A stretch of DNA of 64,000 nt from Pelomonas sp. V22 (GTDB lineage: Bacteria > Pseudomonadota > Gammaproteobacteria > Burkholderiales > Burkholderiaceae_C): the NCBI RefSeq assembly GCF_030014915.1, contig NZ_JAGIXS010000001.1, forward strand, positions 1,798,001 through 1,862,000, given 5' to 3'. Positions within the stretch are counted from its first letter, which is position 1, and each line of letters starts with the position of its first letter. Made by a program: the position numbers and the translations under genes. A model generated the notes under the pieces. That model was given only the letters and a program-made list of their open reading frames with translations. It was not told the origin of the DNA and did no database searches. Positions 35,138-43,617 of the stretch are shown in pieces.

Positions 35138-35374
35138 GTGGCCAAGGACAGTACCAAGACGACCATCGAAGCGGATGGTCTGCGCTATCGCTCGAAAGCA
35201 CCCGGCTCGCCGTTCGCGGCGACCTCCTCGTTCGGCGCAGCAACCATGTCGTGTTTCCTGTGCGGCAAGCACCGCCCACGCGCCATGCTCAAGTCCAAGA
35301 AGCTGCTGGGCAAGTCGCAGCCGGTGTGCTCGCCGTCCTGCAAGGAACTTGACGCGCAACTGAGCGCCAAATAG
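35138..35374 (+). CDS. small cysteine-motif protein, copy 1
   Basis: A 78-residue protein starting at GTG 35138, reading MAKDSTKTTIEADGLRY and ending LSAK. It has a CFLCGKHRP motif and a downstream VCSPSC, a C-x2-C...C-x3-C set suggesting zinc binding. It is clearly paralogous to the product of 36270-36515: both share DGLRY-SK-GSPF, C-x2-CGKHRP, SK-LG and C-PSC in the same order. No named family is recognised. Basic and soluble, so nucleic-acid or ribosome association is possible. Followed at once by a structured repeat. Confidence 0.75.
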   Translation: MAKDSTKTTIEADGLRYRSKAPGSPFAATSSFGAATMSCFLCGKHRPRAMLKSKKLLGKSQPVCSPSCKELDAQLSAK

Positions 35375-35378
35375 TGAG

Positions 35379-35453
35379 CCCCTCGGCCGCGAGTACGCGG
35401 CCGATCCCCCGAGGGGATGCAACTCGTTCTTGGGGCGGCCCGGCGAACGAGTT
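35379..35453. repeat. double-hairpin intergenic element
   Basis: Two adjacent inverted repeats fill the space between the small protein gene and tdk. The first nests CCCCTCGG/CCGAGGGG around CGGCCGCG/CGCGGCCG with an AGTA loop (35379-35416). The second pairs AACTCGTTC with GAACGAGTT around a GC-rich loop (35421-35453). It resembles the intergenic repeats of Burkholderiales and probably ends both convergent transcripts. Confidence 0.7.
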
Positions 35454-35475
35454 GCCCACTCCGAGCAGCGCCCAA

Positions 35476-36036
35476 TCAGCTCTGTCGAAAGCAGCGCCCG
35501 CAAACCGATCGGTAGCGGGCGTTGCCGCCAATCTCGACCTGCGCGCCCTCCGTCACCTTGCGGTTGCTGGCATCCACGCGCATGTTCATCGTGGCCTTGC
35601 GACCGCAGTCGCAGATCGTCTTCATCTCGTCCATCTCATCGGCCAGCGCCAAGAGCGTGGCCGAGCCCTCGAACAACTCGCCCTGGAAGTCGGTGCGCAG
35701 GCCATAGCAGATGGCCGGCGTGTTGGCGATGTGAGCCAGCTCATGCAGCGCCCAGACCTGGGCCTTGGTGAGGAACTGCGCCTCGTCGATCAGGAAACAG
35801 GCCACGCCCGGCTGGCTGGCGTGCAGCGCCAGGAAGTCGGTGCGCTTGTCGAAGACCTCGGCCTCGCGCTTGGGGCCCAGGCGCGAGGTGATGAAGCCCA
35901 CGCCGTATCGATCATCCACGCCTGACGTGAAGAGCCGCACCCGGTGACCGCGCTCTTCGTAGTTGTGGGCCACCTGCAGCAGCGCGGTCGACTTGCCCGC
36001 ATTCATCGCGGCATAGCGGAAATACAGTTTGGCCAT
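35476..36036 (-). CDS. tdk: thymidine kinase
   Basis: A 186-residue type II thymidine kinase for thymidine salvage. The P-loop is AAMNAGKSTALLQ, the catalytic Glu lies in CFLIDEAQFL, and the lasso/zinc region has TICDCGRKA plus CGRCFRQS at the C-terminus (four structural cysteines). The segment ICYGLRTDFQGELFEGSATL is the thymidine-binding hallmark. Length is normal. It lies between the two paralogous small cysteine-motif genes, convergent with the first and divergent from the second. Confidence 0.95.
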   Translation of the reverse strand: MAKLYFRYAAMNAGKSTALLQVAHNYEERGHRVRLFTSGVDDRYGVGFITSRLGPKREAEVFDKRTDFLALHASQPGVACFLIDEAQFLTKAQVWALHELAHIANTPAICYGLRTDFQGELFEGSATLLALADEMDEMKTICDCGRKATMNMRVDASNRKVTEGAQVEIGGNARYRSVCGRCFRQS

Positions 36037-36269
36037 AACAAACAGCTGGGACGGGCGCGGTTGGGTTGAAAAGCCGCGATTGTGCCGTCAGCCCGTCATT
36101 TGGCTCGGTGCGCATGCCGCACAAGCACCCAGGACAAACCCGCGACATCGGGCAAGCGAGCAGACGCCTGTCACAACTCGCCGCCTACTATTGACTGGAT
36201 GACGAGGGATTGAATGCGTCTGGCCCGTTGCCCACAAGGCACGGATCCTTGGAAGCCCTGAGCACAACA

Positions 36270-36515
36270 ATGAGCAAAGACACCTACACCAGCGTGAGCA
36301 ACGACGGTCTGCGTTACGAGTCCAAACTCGGCGGCTCGCCGTTCCTCGGCAGCGGCCACACGCGCTCCTGCTTCAAGTGCGGCAAGCACCGCCCGCCCAG
36401 CTCGCTGCAGAGCAAGCGCATCCTGGGCCGCACCGAAGTCGTCTGCAAGCCGAGCTGCGTAAAGCCCAAGCAGGAAAGCCAGGCCCCGGTAGCCGAAGCG
36501 CCGGTCGAGGCCTGA
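36270..36515 (+). CDS. small cysteine-motif protein, copy 2
   Basis: An 81-residue protein (MSKDTYTSVSNDGLRYES...) homologous to the 78-residue protein at 35138. Cysteines are in SCFKCGKHRPP and VCKPSC, again C-x2-C and C-x3-C. The C-terminal tail (QESQAPVAEAPVEA) is acidic and differs from copy 1. No known family. It is followed by a strong bidirectional terminator, and a 233-base region separates it from tdk on the left. Confidence 0.75.
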   Translation: MSKDTYTSVSNDGLRYESKLGGSPFLGSGHTRSCFKCGKHRPPSSLQSKRILGRTEVVCKPSCVKPKQESQAPVAEAPVEA

Positions 36516-36533
36516 TCGCCCGCCAGAAAGCAA

Positions 36534-36559
36534 AAAGCCGCGACCGAGGTCGCGGCTTT
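36534..36559. terminator. bidirectional intrinsic terminator
   Basis: An 11-bp stem AAAGCCGCGAC/GTCGCGGCTTT with a 4-base loop lies between the convergent small protein gene and ocd. On the minus strand it is followed by TTGCTTTC after a TTT run; on the plus strand by TTTCTTG. Confidence 0.85.
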
Positions 36560-36577
36560 CTTGTATCGGTGCCTTGA

Positions 36578-37624
36578 TCAGGCCACGCGGCGCAACTGGG
36601 TGCGCCCGCCCCGCGTCAGCCGGAACAGATCCTTGGGATCGTCTTCGGCCGGCGGCACCAGGGCCACGTCCTCGCCAATATTGCGGGCCAGGGCCAGGCG
36701 GTGCACGTAGCTGAGGGCCGAGAAGTCCTCAAGCGCAAAACCCACGGAGTCGAACACCGTCACCTGCTCGGCGCTCTCGCGCCCAGTAGCAGCACCGGTC
36801 AGCACCCGCCACAGTTCGGTCACCGGATGGTCGGCCGGCAGTTGCTGGATGTCCCCCTCGATGCGGGTCTGCGGTTCGAACTCCACGAAGACCTTGCCAG
36901 CGCGCAGCACGTCGGCATGCAGCTCGGTCTTGCCCGGGCAGTCGCCGCCGACGCCGTTGATGTGCATGCCCGGCTCGATCATGTCGGGCGTGATGATGGT
37001 GGCCAGGGTCTTGTCGGCCGTCACCGTGGTCACGATGTCGGCGCCGCGCACCGCCTCGGCCGTCGATTCGCAGCGGATCAGGCGCAGGCCCGGGATGCCG
37101 GCCAGGTTGCGCATCAGCTTGTCAGTGGCGCGCGGGTCCACGTCGAACAGACGGATCTCGGAAATGCCCAGCTGGCTGTGGAAGGCCAGGGCCTGAAACT
37201 CGCTTTGCGCGCCATTGCCGATCAGGGCCATCACGCGGGAATCGGGCCGCGCCAGTGCCTTGGCGGCCATGGCCGAGGTGGCGGCCGTCCGCAGCGCGGT
37301 GGTCAGCGTCAGCTCGCACAGCAGCTCGGGATAGCCGGTGGCCACATCGGCCAGCACGCCGAAGGCCATCACGGTATACATGCCACGGGCGGTATTGCTC
37401 GGGTGGCCATTGACGTACTTGAAGGCGTAGCGGCGGCTGTCGGCCACCGGCATCAGCTCGATCACACCGACATCTGAATGGCTGGCCACGCGCGGGGCCT
37501 TGTCAAACTCGCCCCAGCGGGCAAAGTCACTGCGAAGGGTGTCGGCCAGTTCGGCCATGAAGGTGGTGACGCCCACGTCCTGAACCAGGCGGGACAGGGC
37601 GGGCACATCGATGAAGCGGGTCAT
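36578..37624 (-). CDS. ocd: ornithine cyclodeaminase
   Basis: A 348-residue NAD-dependent enzyme of the OCD/mu-crystallin family that converts L-ornithine to L-proline and ammonia. The NGVGGDCPGKTELH segment contains the catalytic Asp and matches true ornithine cyclodeaminases. The Rossmann motif is ALIGNGAQSEFQALAF (about residue 138), and HPSNTARGMYTVMAFG contributes substrate binding. Divergent from an Lrp/AsnC regulator, the usual pairing for inducible ornithine or arginine catabolism. It makes proline, possibly relevant to the hydroxyproline operon elsewhere in the window. Confidence 0.94.
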   Translation of the reverse strand: MTRFIDVPALSRLVQDVGVTTFMAELADTLRSDFARWGEFDKAPRVASHSDVGVIELMPVADSRRYAFKYVNGHPSNTARGMYTVMAFGVLADVATGYPELLCELTLTTALRTAATSAMAAKALARPDSRVMALIGNGAQSEFQALAFHSQLGISEIRLFDVDPRATDKLMRNLAGIPGLRLIRCESTAEAVRGADIVTTVTADKTLATIITPDMIEPGMHINGVGGDCPGKTELHADVLRAGKVFVEFEPQTRIEGDIQQLPADHPVTELWRVLTGAATGRESAEQVTVFDSVGFALEDFSALSYVHRLALARNIGEDVALVPPAEDDPKDLFRLTRGGRTQLRRVA

Positions 37625-37764
37625 AGCGGAGTCTCCTTTTGCGGGTGCCTCGCCGCTGCGTGCACCTCAAGCTCGATTCTGGAGAGCCGCTCAGCCAACA
37701 AATAGCCAGAAACCTGTCAAATCCAACAGCTAAACTGATCATATTGCCATGCGGAGCTAGCACT

Positions 37765-38196
37765 ATGACTGGTTTGGACGATGTGGACCGGGAGCTGATC
37801 GGCCTGCTGCGCGACGACGCCCGCATGCCGGTCTCGGCCCTGGCGAAGAAGCTGAAGGTGGCGCGCGGCACGGTGCAGAACCGCATGGCACGCCTGGAGC
37901 GCGAGGGCGTGATCGTGGGCTACTCGGTGCGGCTCAAACCCCAGGCCGAGGGCCAGCGCATTCGCGCACTGACCACGGTGGCGGTGGAGGGCAACCAAGC
38001 CAGCGAGGTGCTGCGCTCATTGCGCGGCCATCCCAATGTGTTCGCCCTGCACACCACGAATGGTCGCTGGGACCTGGTGGCCGAGCTGCGCGCCGACACG
38101 CTGGAAGACTTCGACCGCGTGCTCTCCAGCATCCGCCTGATCGAGGGCATTGCCCAGACCGAGACCAGCCTGCTGCTGTCCACCCACAAGCTGTAA
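37765..38196 (+). CDS. Lrp/AsnC family regulator
   Basis: A 143-residue regulator with an N-terminal helix-turn-helix (DVDRELIGLLRDDARMPVSA; LKVARGTVQNRMARLEREG) and a C-terminal RAM ligand domain (TTVAVEGNQASEVLRSLRG; TTNGRWDLVAELRADTLEDF). I take ATG 37765 (MTGLDDVDRE), the normal family start; a frame to 37639 would extend into the regulatory gap. Placement head-to-head with ocd, 140 bases apart, suggests it controls that gene, probably in response to an amino acid. Confidence 0.93.
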   Translation: MTGLDDVDRELIGLLRDDARMPVSALAKKLKVARGTVQNRMARLEREGVIVGYSVRLKPQAEGQRIRALTTVAVEGNQASEVLRSLRGHPNVFALHTTNGRWDLVAELRADTLEDFDRVLSSIRLIEGIAQTETSLLLSTHKL

Positions 38197-38221
38197 CCCG
38201 GCTGTTCCTCGCTCGCGGGTT

Positions 38222-38236
38222 AGACCGCATCGGTCT
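38222..38236. promoter_or_regulatory. AGACCG-CAT-CGGTCT inverted repeat before the GH97 gene
   Basis: Perfect 6-bp arms around a 3-base centre, 26 bases after the Lrp-type gene and 49 bases before the GH97 start. Short for a terminator and without a T-run; could be an operator for a sugar regulator. Confidence 0.3.
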
Positions 38237-38284
38237 TCGTTAAGGTGGCGTTAATAATTCGCCGCAAACGACAGGAGACGCTGC

Positions 38285-40330
38285 ATGCTGAAGCCCGCCT
38301 TTGCTCATTTCTCGGCCCTTTGCCTTTCCCTGCTGATGGGCAGCGCCTGGGCGGCGCCGGCCGCCGAATTGAGCTCGCCCGATGGCCGGCTGCGCCTGCA
38401 GATCGAGCTGGATGGCGAGGGCCATGCGAGCTATTCGGTGCAGCGCCAGGGCCAGCTCGTCATCAGCCCCTCGCGCCTCGGCTTCCTGCTGAGCGACGCG
38501 CCCAAGCTCGACCGCAATTTCGCCCTCACCGCAAGCAGCAAGCGCAGCTTTGACGAGCGCTGGGAGCAGCCCTGGGGCGAGCAGCGCTTCATCCGCAACC
38601 ACTACAACGAGCTGCAGGCCACGCTGACCGAAACCAGCGGCCTGAAGCGCAGCCTCGAGCTGGTGCTGCGCGCCTATGACGACGGTGTGGCCCTGCGCTA
38701 CCGCTTCCCCGACCAGCCCGCGCTCAAGACCATCAGCATCGGCGAGGAACTGACCGAGTTCAACATCGCCTCACCCGGCACGGCCTGGTGGAACACCGCC
38801 TTCGAGTGGAATCGCGAGGAGTACCTCTACAAGCGCACGCCGATCAAGGAGGTGGGCCTCGCGCAGACACCGATGACGCTGCGCACCAACAAGGGCCTGC
38901 ACCTCAGCATCCACGAGGCCGCGCTGGTGGACTACGCCGGCATGAACCTCGCGCGCGTCGAGGACCGCCGTTTCAAGGCGATGCTCACGCCCGGCAGCGG
39001 CGGCTTGCCCAAGGTGGTTCGCGCCGCGCCCTTCGCCACGCCCTGGCGCATGATCACCATCACCGAGACGGCCGCGCAACTGGCCGAGTCGCGCCTGATG
39101 CTCAACCTGAACGAGCCCAACCAGCTCGGCGACGTCAGCTGGTTCAAGCCGATGAAGTACGTGGGCATCTGGTGGGAGATGCACCAGAACCTTTCCACCT
39201 GGGGCAGCGGCGACAAACACGGCGCCACCACGGCCAACGCCCTCAAGCACATCGACTTCGCGGCCAAGCACGGCTTTGGTGGCGTGCTGATCGAGGGCTG
39301 GAACCAGGGCTGGGACGGCGACTGGGTCGCCAATGGCGACAAGTTCAGTTTCACCCAGCCCTATCCCGATTTCGACCTCGAGCGCATCACCGCTTATGCC
39401 AAGTCCAAGGGCGTGCAGCTGATCGGCCACCACGAGACCAGCGCTCACGCCGCCAACTACGAAAGCCAGCTGGACGAGGCGCTGGACCTTTATGCGCGCC
39501 TCGGTGTGGGCGCGGTCAAGACTGGCTATGTCAACGATGCTGCCCAGGCCCGCGTGCCCGGCACCGACGGCGTGGTGCGCTTCGGTTGGCACGAGGGCCA
39601 GGACATGGTGCGCCACCACCTGAAGGTGGTGCGGGCAGCGGCCCAGCGCCACATCGCCGTTAATCCGCATGAGCCGGTCAAGGACACAGGCCTGCGCCGC
39701 ACCTATCCGAACTGGATCTCGCGCGAGGGCGCACGCGGTCAGGAGTACAACGCCTGGGGCAATCCCGGCAACCCGCCGGAGCACGAGGCCAACCTGGTGT
39801 TCACGCGCCTGCTGTCGTCGCCCATGGACTTCACGCCCGGCATCTTCGGCATGAAGACCCAGCAGCCTGCCGGCGTGGCCACCACCTGGGCCAAGCAGCT
39901 GGCGCTCTACGTGGTGATCTACAGCCCGATCCAGATGGCGGCCGACCTGCTCGCCAACTACGAAGCCAATCCGGGGCCCTTCCAATTCATCAAGGACGTG
40001 CCGACCGACTGGAGCGAGACCCGCGTGCTGAACGGCGAGGTCGGCGACTACGTGACCATCGCCCGCAAGGGCCGCAATAGCGAAGACTGGTTCCTCGGCG
40101 CCATCACCGACGAGCAGGCCCGCACGCTCACGATCAAGCTCGACTTCCTGACGCCGGGCCAGCGCTACCGCGCCCATATCTACCGCGATGGCGCCAAGGC
40201 CAACTACACGACGGCGCGCGAAGACATCGTGATCGAGCAACGCGAGGTGAGGCCGGGCACCAGCTTGCAACTGCGCCTCGCACCCGGCGGCGGCCAGGCG
40301 ATCCGCTTCGAACACCTGGGGGCGCGATGA
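38285..40330 (+). CDS. glycoside hydrolase family 97 alpha-glucosidase-like enzyme, exported
   Basis: A 681-residue exported enzyme with signal peptide MLKPAFAHFSALCLSLLMGS ending AWA. The N-terminal beta-sandwich (about 25-280) is followed by a TIM barrel containing YVGIWWEMHQNLSTWG, GVLIEGWNQGWDGDW and GHHETSAH. VGAVKTGYVND, rather than a KVDF-type nucleophile segment, with AVNPHEPVKDTGLRRTYPNW and NPPEHEANLVFTR, points to the inverting, SusB-like subgroup. Substrates are likely alpha-1,4 or 1,6 glucooligosaccharides; the periplasm is the likely location. An AGGAGA ribosome site precedes the ATG. Its stop overlaps the next gene. Confidence 0.92.
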   Translation: MLKPAFAHFSALCLSLLMGSAWAAPAAELSSPDGRLRLQIELDGEGHASYSVQRQGQLVISPSRLGFLLSDAPKLDRNFALTASSKRSFDERWEQPWGEQRFIRNHYNELQATLTETSGLKRSLELVLRAYDDGVALRYRFPDQPALKTISIGEELTEFNIASPGTAWWNTAFEWNREEYLYKRTPIKEVGLAQTPMTLRTNKGLHLSIHEAALVDYAGMNLARVEDRRFKAMLTPGSGGLPKVVRAAPFATPWRMITITETAAQLAESRLMLNLNEPNQLGDVSWFKPMKYVGIWWEMHQNLSTWGSGDKHGATTANALKHIDFAAKHGFGGVLIEGWNQGWDGDWVANGDKFSFTQPYPDFDLERITAYAKSKGVQLIGHHETSAHAANYESQLDEALDLYARLGVGAVKTGYVNDAAQARVPGTDGVVRFGWHEGQDMVRHHLKVVRAAAQRHIAVNPHEPVKDTGLRRTYPNWISREGARGQEYNAWGNPGNPPEHEANLVFTRLLSSPMDFTPGIFGMKTQQPAGVATTWAKQLALYVVIYSPIQMAADLLANYEANPGPFQFIKDVPTDWSETRVLNGEVGDYVTIARKGRNSEDWFLGAITDEQARTLTIKLDFLTPGQRYRAHIYRDGAKANYTTAREDIVIEQREVRPGTSLQLRLAPGGGQAIRFEHLGAR

Positions 40331-42702
40331 AGCGAGCGCTGTTTGCTGCGGTCTTGTTGACCTGCTTCGGCGCACAAGCCGGCGGCGCGAGGCCGGAAGT
40401 CGACGCCTTGTTTGCCCAGATGGGCCTGACAGTGAAAGCCGGCGAGACGCGCCATTTCGTCGTTGCCGACCGCGTGGACGGCTACTTCGATGGCCGCACC
40501 GCCAGCTACGGCCAGGGCGAGGGCTATCTGATCGGCCAGCAGCGCCTGTTCAAGGACCACGCGAGCTTTGTCGACGGTCACTTGCTGGACCGCCGCAGCA
40601 AGCAGGCCCGCGAGACGGTGCAGCCCTATGGTCGAGAGCTGCAGCTGGGTGCCAGCCATGAGCGCTTCGTGCTGCATGCGGGCAGCCGGCGGCTGTCGAT
40701 TCAAGTGAGCACGGCAAAGGTCGCGCGCCTGAGCATACAACCGATGTGGGCGGACGGTGCCGTCCAATTCCGTCGAGAAGGCGAGCAACTGCTCGCGACC
40801 CTGCCCGGCAGCACGCTGGTCGCCGCGATCAGCGCCGATCAGCCATTTGAGACCACCGGCGCGGGCATACCGCTCCTGCAAGCGCGCAGCAAGACCCGCC
40901 GCTTCACCGTCCACATCGCCTTCGCCACCGATGCCGCCACCGCCCTGGCCGAGGCCCGCGCCATGGCCGGCTCCGATGCCGTGATCGCCCAAAGCCGCAA
41001 CGACCTGCACGAACGCCTGACCCGCAGCTGGATCACCAGCTCGGATGCCCACTACGACCGCGCCTTGCTCTGGGCCAAAGCCTCGGCGCTGGGCTTTCTC
41101 GTCGACGAGTACGGCCGCGGGCTGTGGGCCGGCCTGCCCTGGTTCCGCGAGAACTGGGGCCGCGACACCTTCATCGCCCTGCCCGGCACCTTGCTCGTGA
41201 CCGGCCATTTCAAGGAAGCGCGCGAGGTGCTCGAGAACTTTGCGCGCTACCAGAACCTGCAGGCACCGAAGGACTCCGGCAGCGACGATCCGGTCAGCGG
41301 CGCGCGCGCCAGCGACTACGGCCGCATCCCCAACCGCGTGCGCGGCGACGAGAAGATCTACAACACCGTGGATGGCACGCCCTGGATGCTGCGCGAAGGC
41401 CTGGAGTACGTGCGCTACAGCGGCGACACCGGCTTTGCGGAGCGCATGCTGAAGCTGGCAGGGCCCTACATCGAAGGTGCCTTGAAGCACTCAATCGATG
41501 CCGACGGCTTGCTGCGTCACGACGACGCCGACACCTGGATGGACGCCCGCATCGAAGGCCAACAGCCTTGGTCGGCCCGCGGGCCGCGGGCGGTGGAGAT
41601 CCAGGTGCTGTGGTTCACCGCGCTGGAAGCGGCCGCCGAGCTGGCCAGGCATGCGGGGCAGAACGAGCAGGCCGCCGCCTGGCAGGCCCATGCCGAGCGC
41701 GCACGGGCCAGCTTCTTGCGCCTGTTCTGGGACGGCCAGCAAATGGCCGACCGGCTGCGCCTGGATGGCAGCCGCGATCTGAAGCTGCGACCCAACCAGC
41801 TGATGCTGGTCTCGGTGCCGCTGGATCCGTTCAAGCCCTTCGTCCCGCCCGAGGTCGAGGCGCGGGTGCTGCGCAATGCCGTCTCAAGCCTGCTCTTCCC
41901 CTATGGCATCGCCTCGCTGGACCCGGCCAGCGAATACTTCCATCCTCACCATGTGAACGACGCCCACCATCACAAGGACGCGGCTTATCACAACGGCACC
42001 ATCTGGGGCTGGAACGCCGGCTTCACCGTCACGGCGCTTGCCAAGTACGGCCAGCAGGACCTGGCCTGGCGACTGAGCCAGAACCTCGGCGAGCAAATCC
42101 TCGGCCGCAACCTCGCCGGCACGCTGGGGACGATGAGCGAACTGCTTGACGCCCTGCCCGGCAAGGACGGCAGGTCCGTGCCCTCGGGCACCTTCGCGCA
42201 GTCCTGGAGCGTGGCCGAGTTCGCACGCAATGCCTACCAGGACTACCTGGGCTTCCGGCCCGACCTCTTGCGCGGCGAGCTGCACTTCACGCCTGCGCTG
42301 CCCACCGCATGGAAGCAGTTCGATGCGCTCTTGCCTTTTGGCGAGGGCAGCTCGCTGCAAGTACAGGGCCGCCGCAAGGCGGGCAAGACCTGGCACTGGA
42401 CACTCAGGCTGAAGGGCACGAGCCAGCCGCAGCGACTGGTCTTCGAGACCCTGGATGCGACGCAGGCTCGTCAACGCAGCGAGCTCACGCTGGAGCCCGA
42501 CCATGCTGCGCAGCTGGTGATCAGCGCAGATCAAATGCAGCTGAACGGCAAGGTCTTGCCACGACAGGTCGTGATGCCCTCGCAGCAAGCCTTTCTGAAG
42601 GATCTGGGCTTTGCGAAGCCGCCAGCGGCCGCCACCCGGTTCCCGATGATGCGTGGCAAGGACCAACTCAAGGAACTGATCCTGCGCGGCCAATTCCGCT
42701 AA
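40327..42702 (+). CDS. amylo-alpha-1,6-glucosidase-like (glycogen debranching) enzyme, exported
   Basis: A 791-residue protein with signal peptide MKRALFAAVLLTCFGAQA. The C-terminal (alpha/alpha)6 barrel (about 235-690) matches the glycogen-debranching-enzyme glucosidase domain: LWAGLPWFRENWGRDTFIAL, YNTVDGTPWMLREGLEYV, HDDADTWMDARIEG, AAYHNGTIWGWNAGF. The WGRD and DGTPW motifs carry probable acid/base residues. It starts within the GH97 stop (ATGA), so both enzymes are made together and exported, which suggests removal of branch points from alpha-glucans outside the cytoplasm. Confidence 0.9.
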   Translation: MKRALFAAVLLTCFGAQAGGARPEVDALFAQMGLTVKAGETRHFVVADRVDGYFDGRTASYGQGEGYLIGQQRLFKDHASFVDGHLLDRRSKQARETVQPYGRELQLGASHERFVLHAGSRRLSIQVSTAKVARLSIQPMWADGAVQFRREGEQLLATLPGSTLVAAISADQPFETTGAGIPLLQARSKTRRFTVHIAFATDAATALAEARAMAGSDAVIAQSRNDLHERLTRSWITSSDAHYDRALLWAKASALGFLVDEYGRGLWAGLPWFRENWGRDTFIALPGTLLVTGHFKEAREVLENFARYQNLQAPKDSGSDDPVSGARASDYGRIPNRVRGDEKIYNTVDGTPWMLREGLEYVRYSGDTGFAERMLKLAGPYIEGALKHSIDADGLLRHDDADTWMDARIEGQQPWSARGPRAVEIQVLWFTALEAAAELARHAGQNEQAAAWQAHAERARASFLRLFWDGQQMADRLRLDGSRDLKLRPNQLMLVSVPLDPFKPFVPPEVEARVLRNAVSSLLFPYGIASLDPASEYFHPHHVNDAHHHKDAAYHNGTIWGWNAGFTVTALAKYGQQDLAWRLSQNLGEQILGRNLAGTLGTMSELLDALPGKDGRSVPSGTFAQSWSVAEFARNAYQDYLGFRPDLLRGELHFTPALPTAWKQFDALLPFGEGSSLQVQGRRKAGKTWHWTLRLKGTSQPQRLVFETLDATQARQRSELTLEPDHAAQLVISADQMQLNGKVLPRQVVMPSQQAFLKDLGFAKPPAAATRFPMMRGKDQLKELILRGQFR

Positions 42703-42724
42703 AGCCGCTGAAGCCGCTGAAGCT

Positions 42725-43486
42725 TCAGAGGAACATGCCGCCCGAGGCCTCGATGCGCTGGGCATTGATCCAGCGGCCAGCCGGCGCCAGCAGCGAGGCG
42801 ATGACCGGGCCGATGTCGTCGGGCAGGCCCACGCGGCCCAGGGCCGTCTGGCCGGCAATGAACTGGTTGACCTCGGCCACATCGCGCACCACGCCGCCGC
42901 CGAAGTCGGTCTCGATGGCGCCCGGCGCCACCACATTGGCCGCGATGCCGCGCGGGCCCAGCTCCTTGGCCAGGTAGCGCGTCAGCACCTCGATGCCACC
43001 CTTCATCGCTGCGTAGGCGCCATAGCCCGGCAGCGCGAAGCGAGTCAGGCCGGACGAGAGATTGACGATGCGGCCGCCGTCATTCATCAGCGGCAAGAGC
43101 GCCTGGGTCAGGAAGAACGGACCCTTCAGGTGCACGCGCATCAGCTCGTCGAACTGGGCCGGCGTGGTCTCGGCAATCGACTGATGCGCGCCGACGCCGG
43201 CGTTGTTGACCAGGAAGTCGAAGCGCTCGACGCCCCAGACTTCTTTCAGCTGCTGACTCACTTCGGCGGCGAAGGCCGGGAACGAGTCGCTGTCACCCAC
43301 CTCCAGCGGAAGGATGACGGCGCGTCGGCCGAGCTTCTGCACCTCGGCCAGCAGGCTCTCGGCGTCCTGGCGCTGGCTGCGGTAGGTGAGGATCAGGTCA
43401 ACACCCTGGGCGGCGAGTTGCAGGGCGGTGTTGCGGCCAAGGCCACGGCTGGCACCGGTGATGAGGGCGATCTGGGGACGGGACAT
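42725..43486 (-). CDS. short-chain dehydrogenase/reductase
   Basis: A 253-residue classical SDR with cofactor motif ITGASRGLGRNTALQLA, LVNNAGVG, the catalytic Tyr-x3-Lys in GYGAYAAMKGGIEV and PGAIETDFGG. The YRSQRQDAE segment after beta-2, rather than an acidic residue, suggests NADPH. Substrate unknown. Divergent from the LysR gene at 43618, which is the likely regulator. Confidence 0.93.
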   Translation of the reverse strand: MSRPQIALITGASRGLGRNTALQLAAQGVDLILTYRSQRQDAESLLAEVQKLGRRAVILPLEVGDSDSFPAFAAEVSQQLKEVWGVERFDFLVNNAGVGAHQSIAETTPAQFDELMRVHLKGPFFLTQALLPLMNDGGRIVNLSSGLTRFALPGYGAYAAMKGGIEVLTRYLAKELGPRGIAANVVAPGAIETDFGGGVVRDVAEVNQFIAGQTALGRVGLPDDIGPVIASLLAPAGRWINAQRIEASGGMFL

Positions 43487-43617
43487 GGTGAGACTCCTTG
43501 CAGGCGCTGCCCGGGATGGGCTGCGATGGAATGAAGTCTATTGAGCGATCCAAACGAGATAAATCATCCACTGCCGCTTAGACTGTTCACAAATTTCCAC
43601 CAATAGCGGGAGCAAGC

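Noticed and set aside
42717..42728. CTGAAGCTTCAG palindrome between convergent genes as a terminator
   Set aside because: Perfect but only 6 bp per arm with no loop and no T-run; the adjoining AGCCGCTGA duplication is a trivial tandem repeat.
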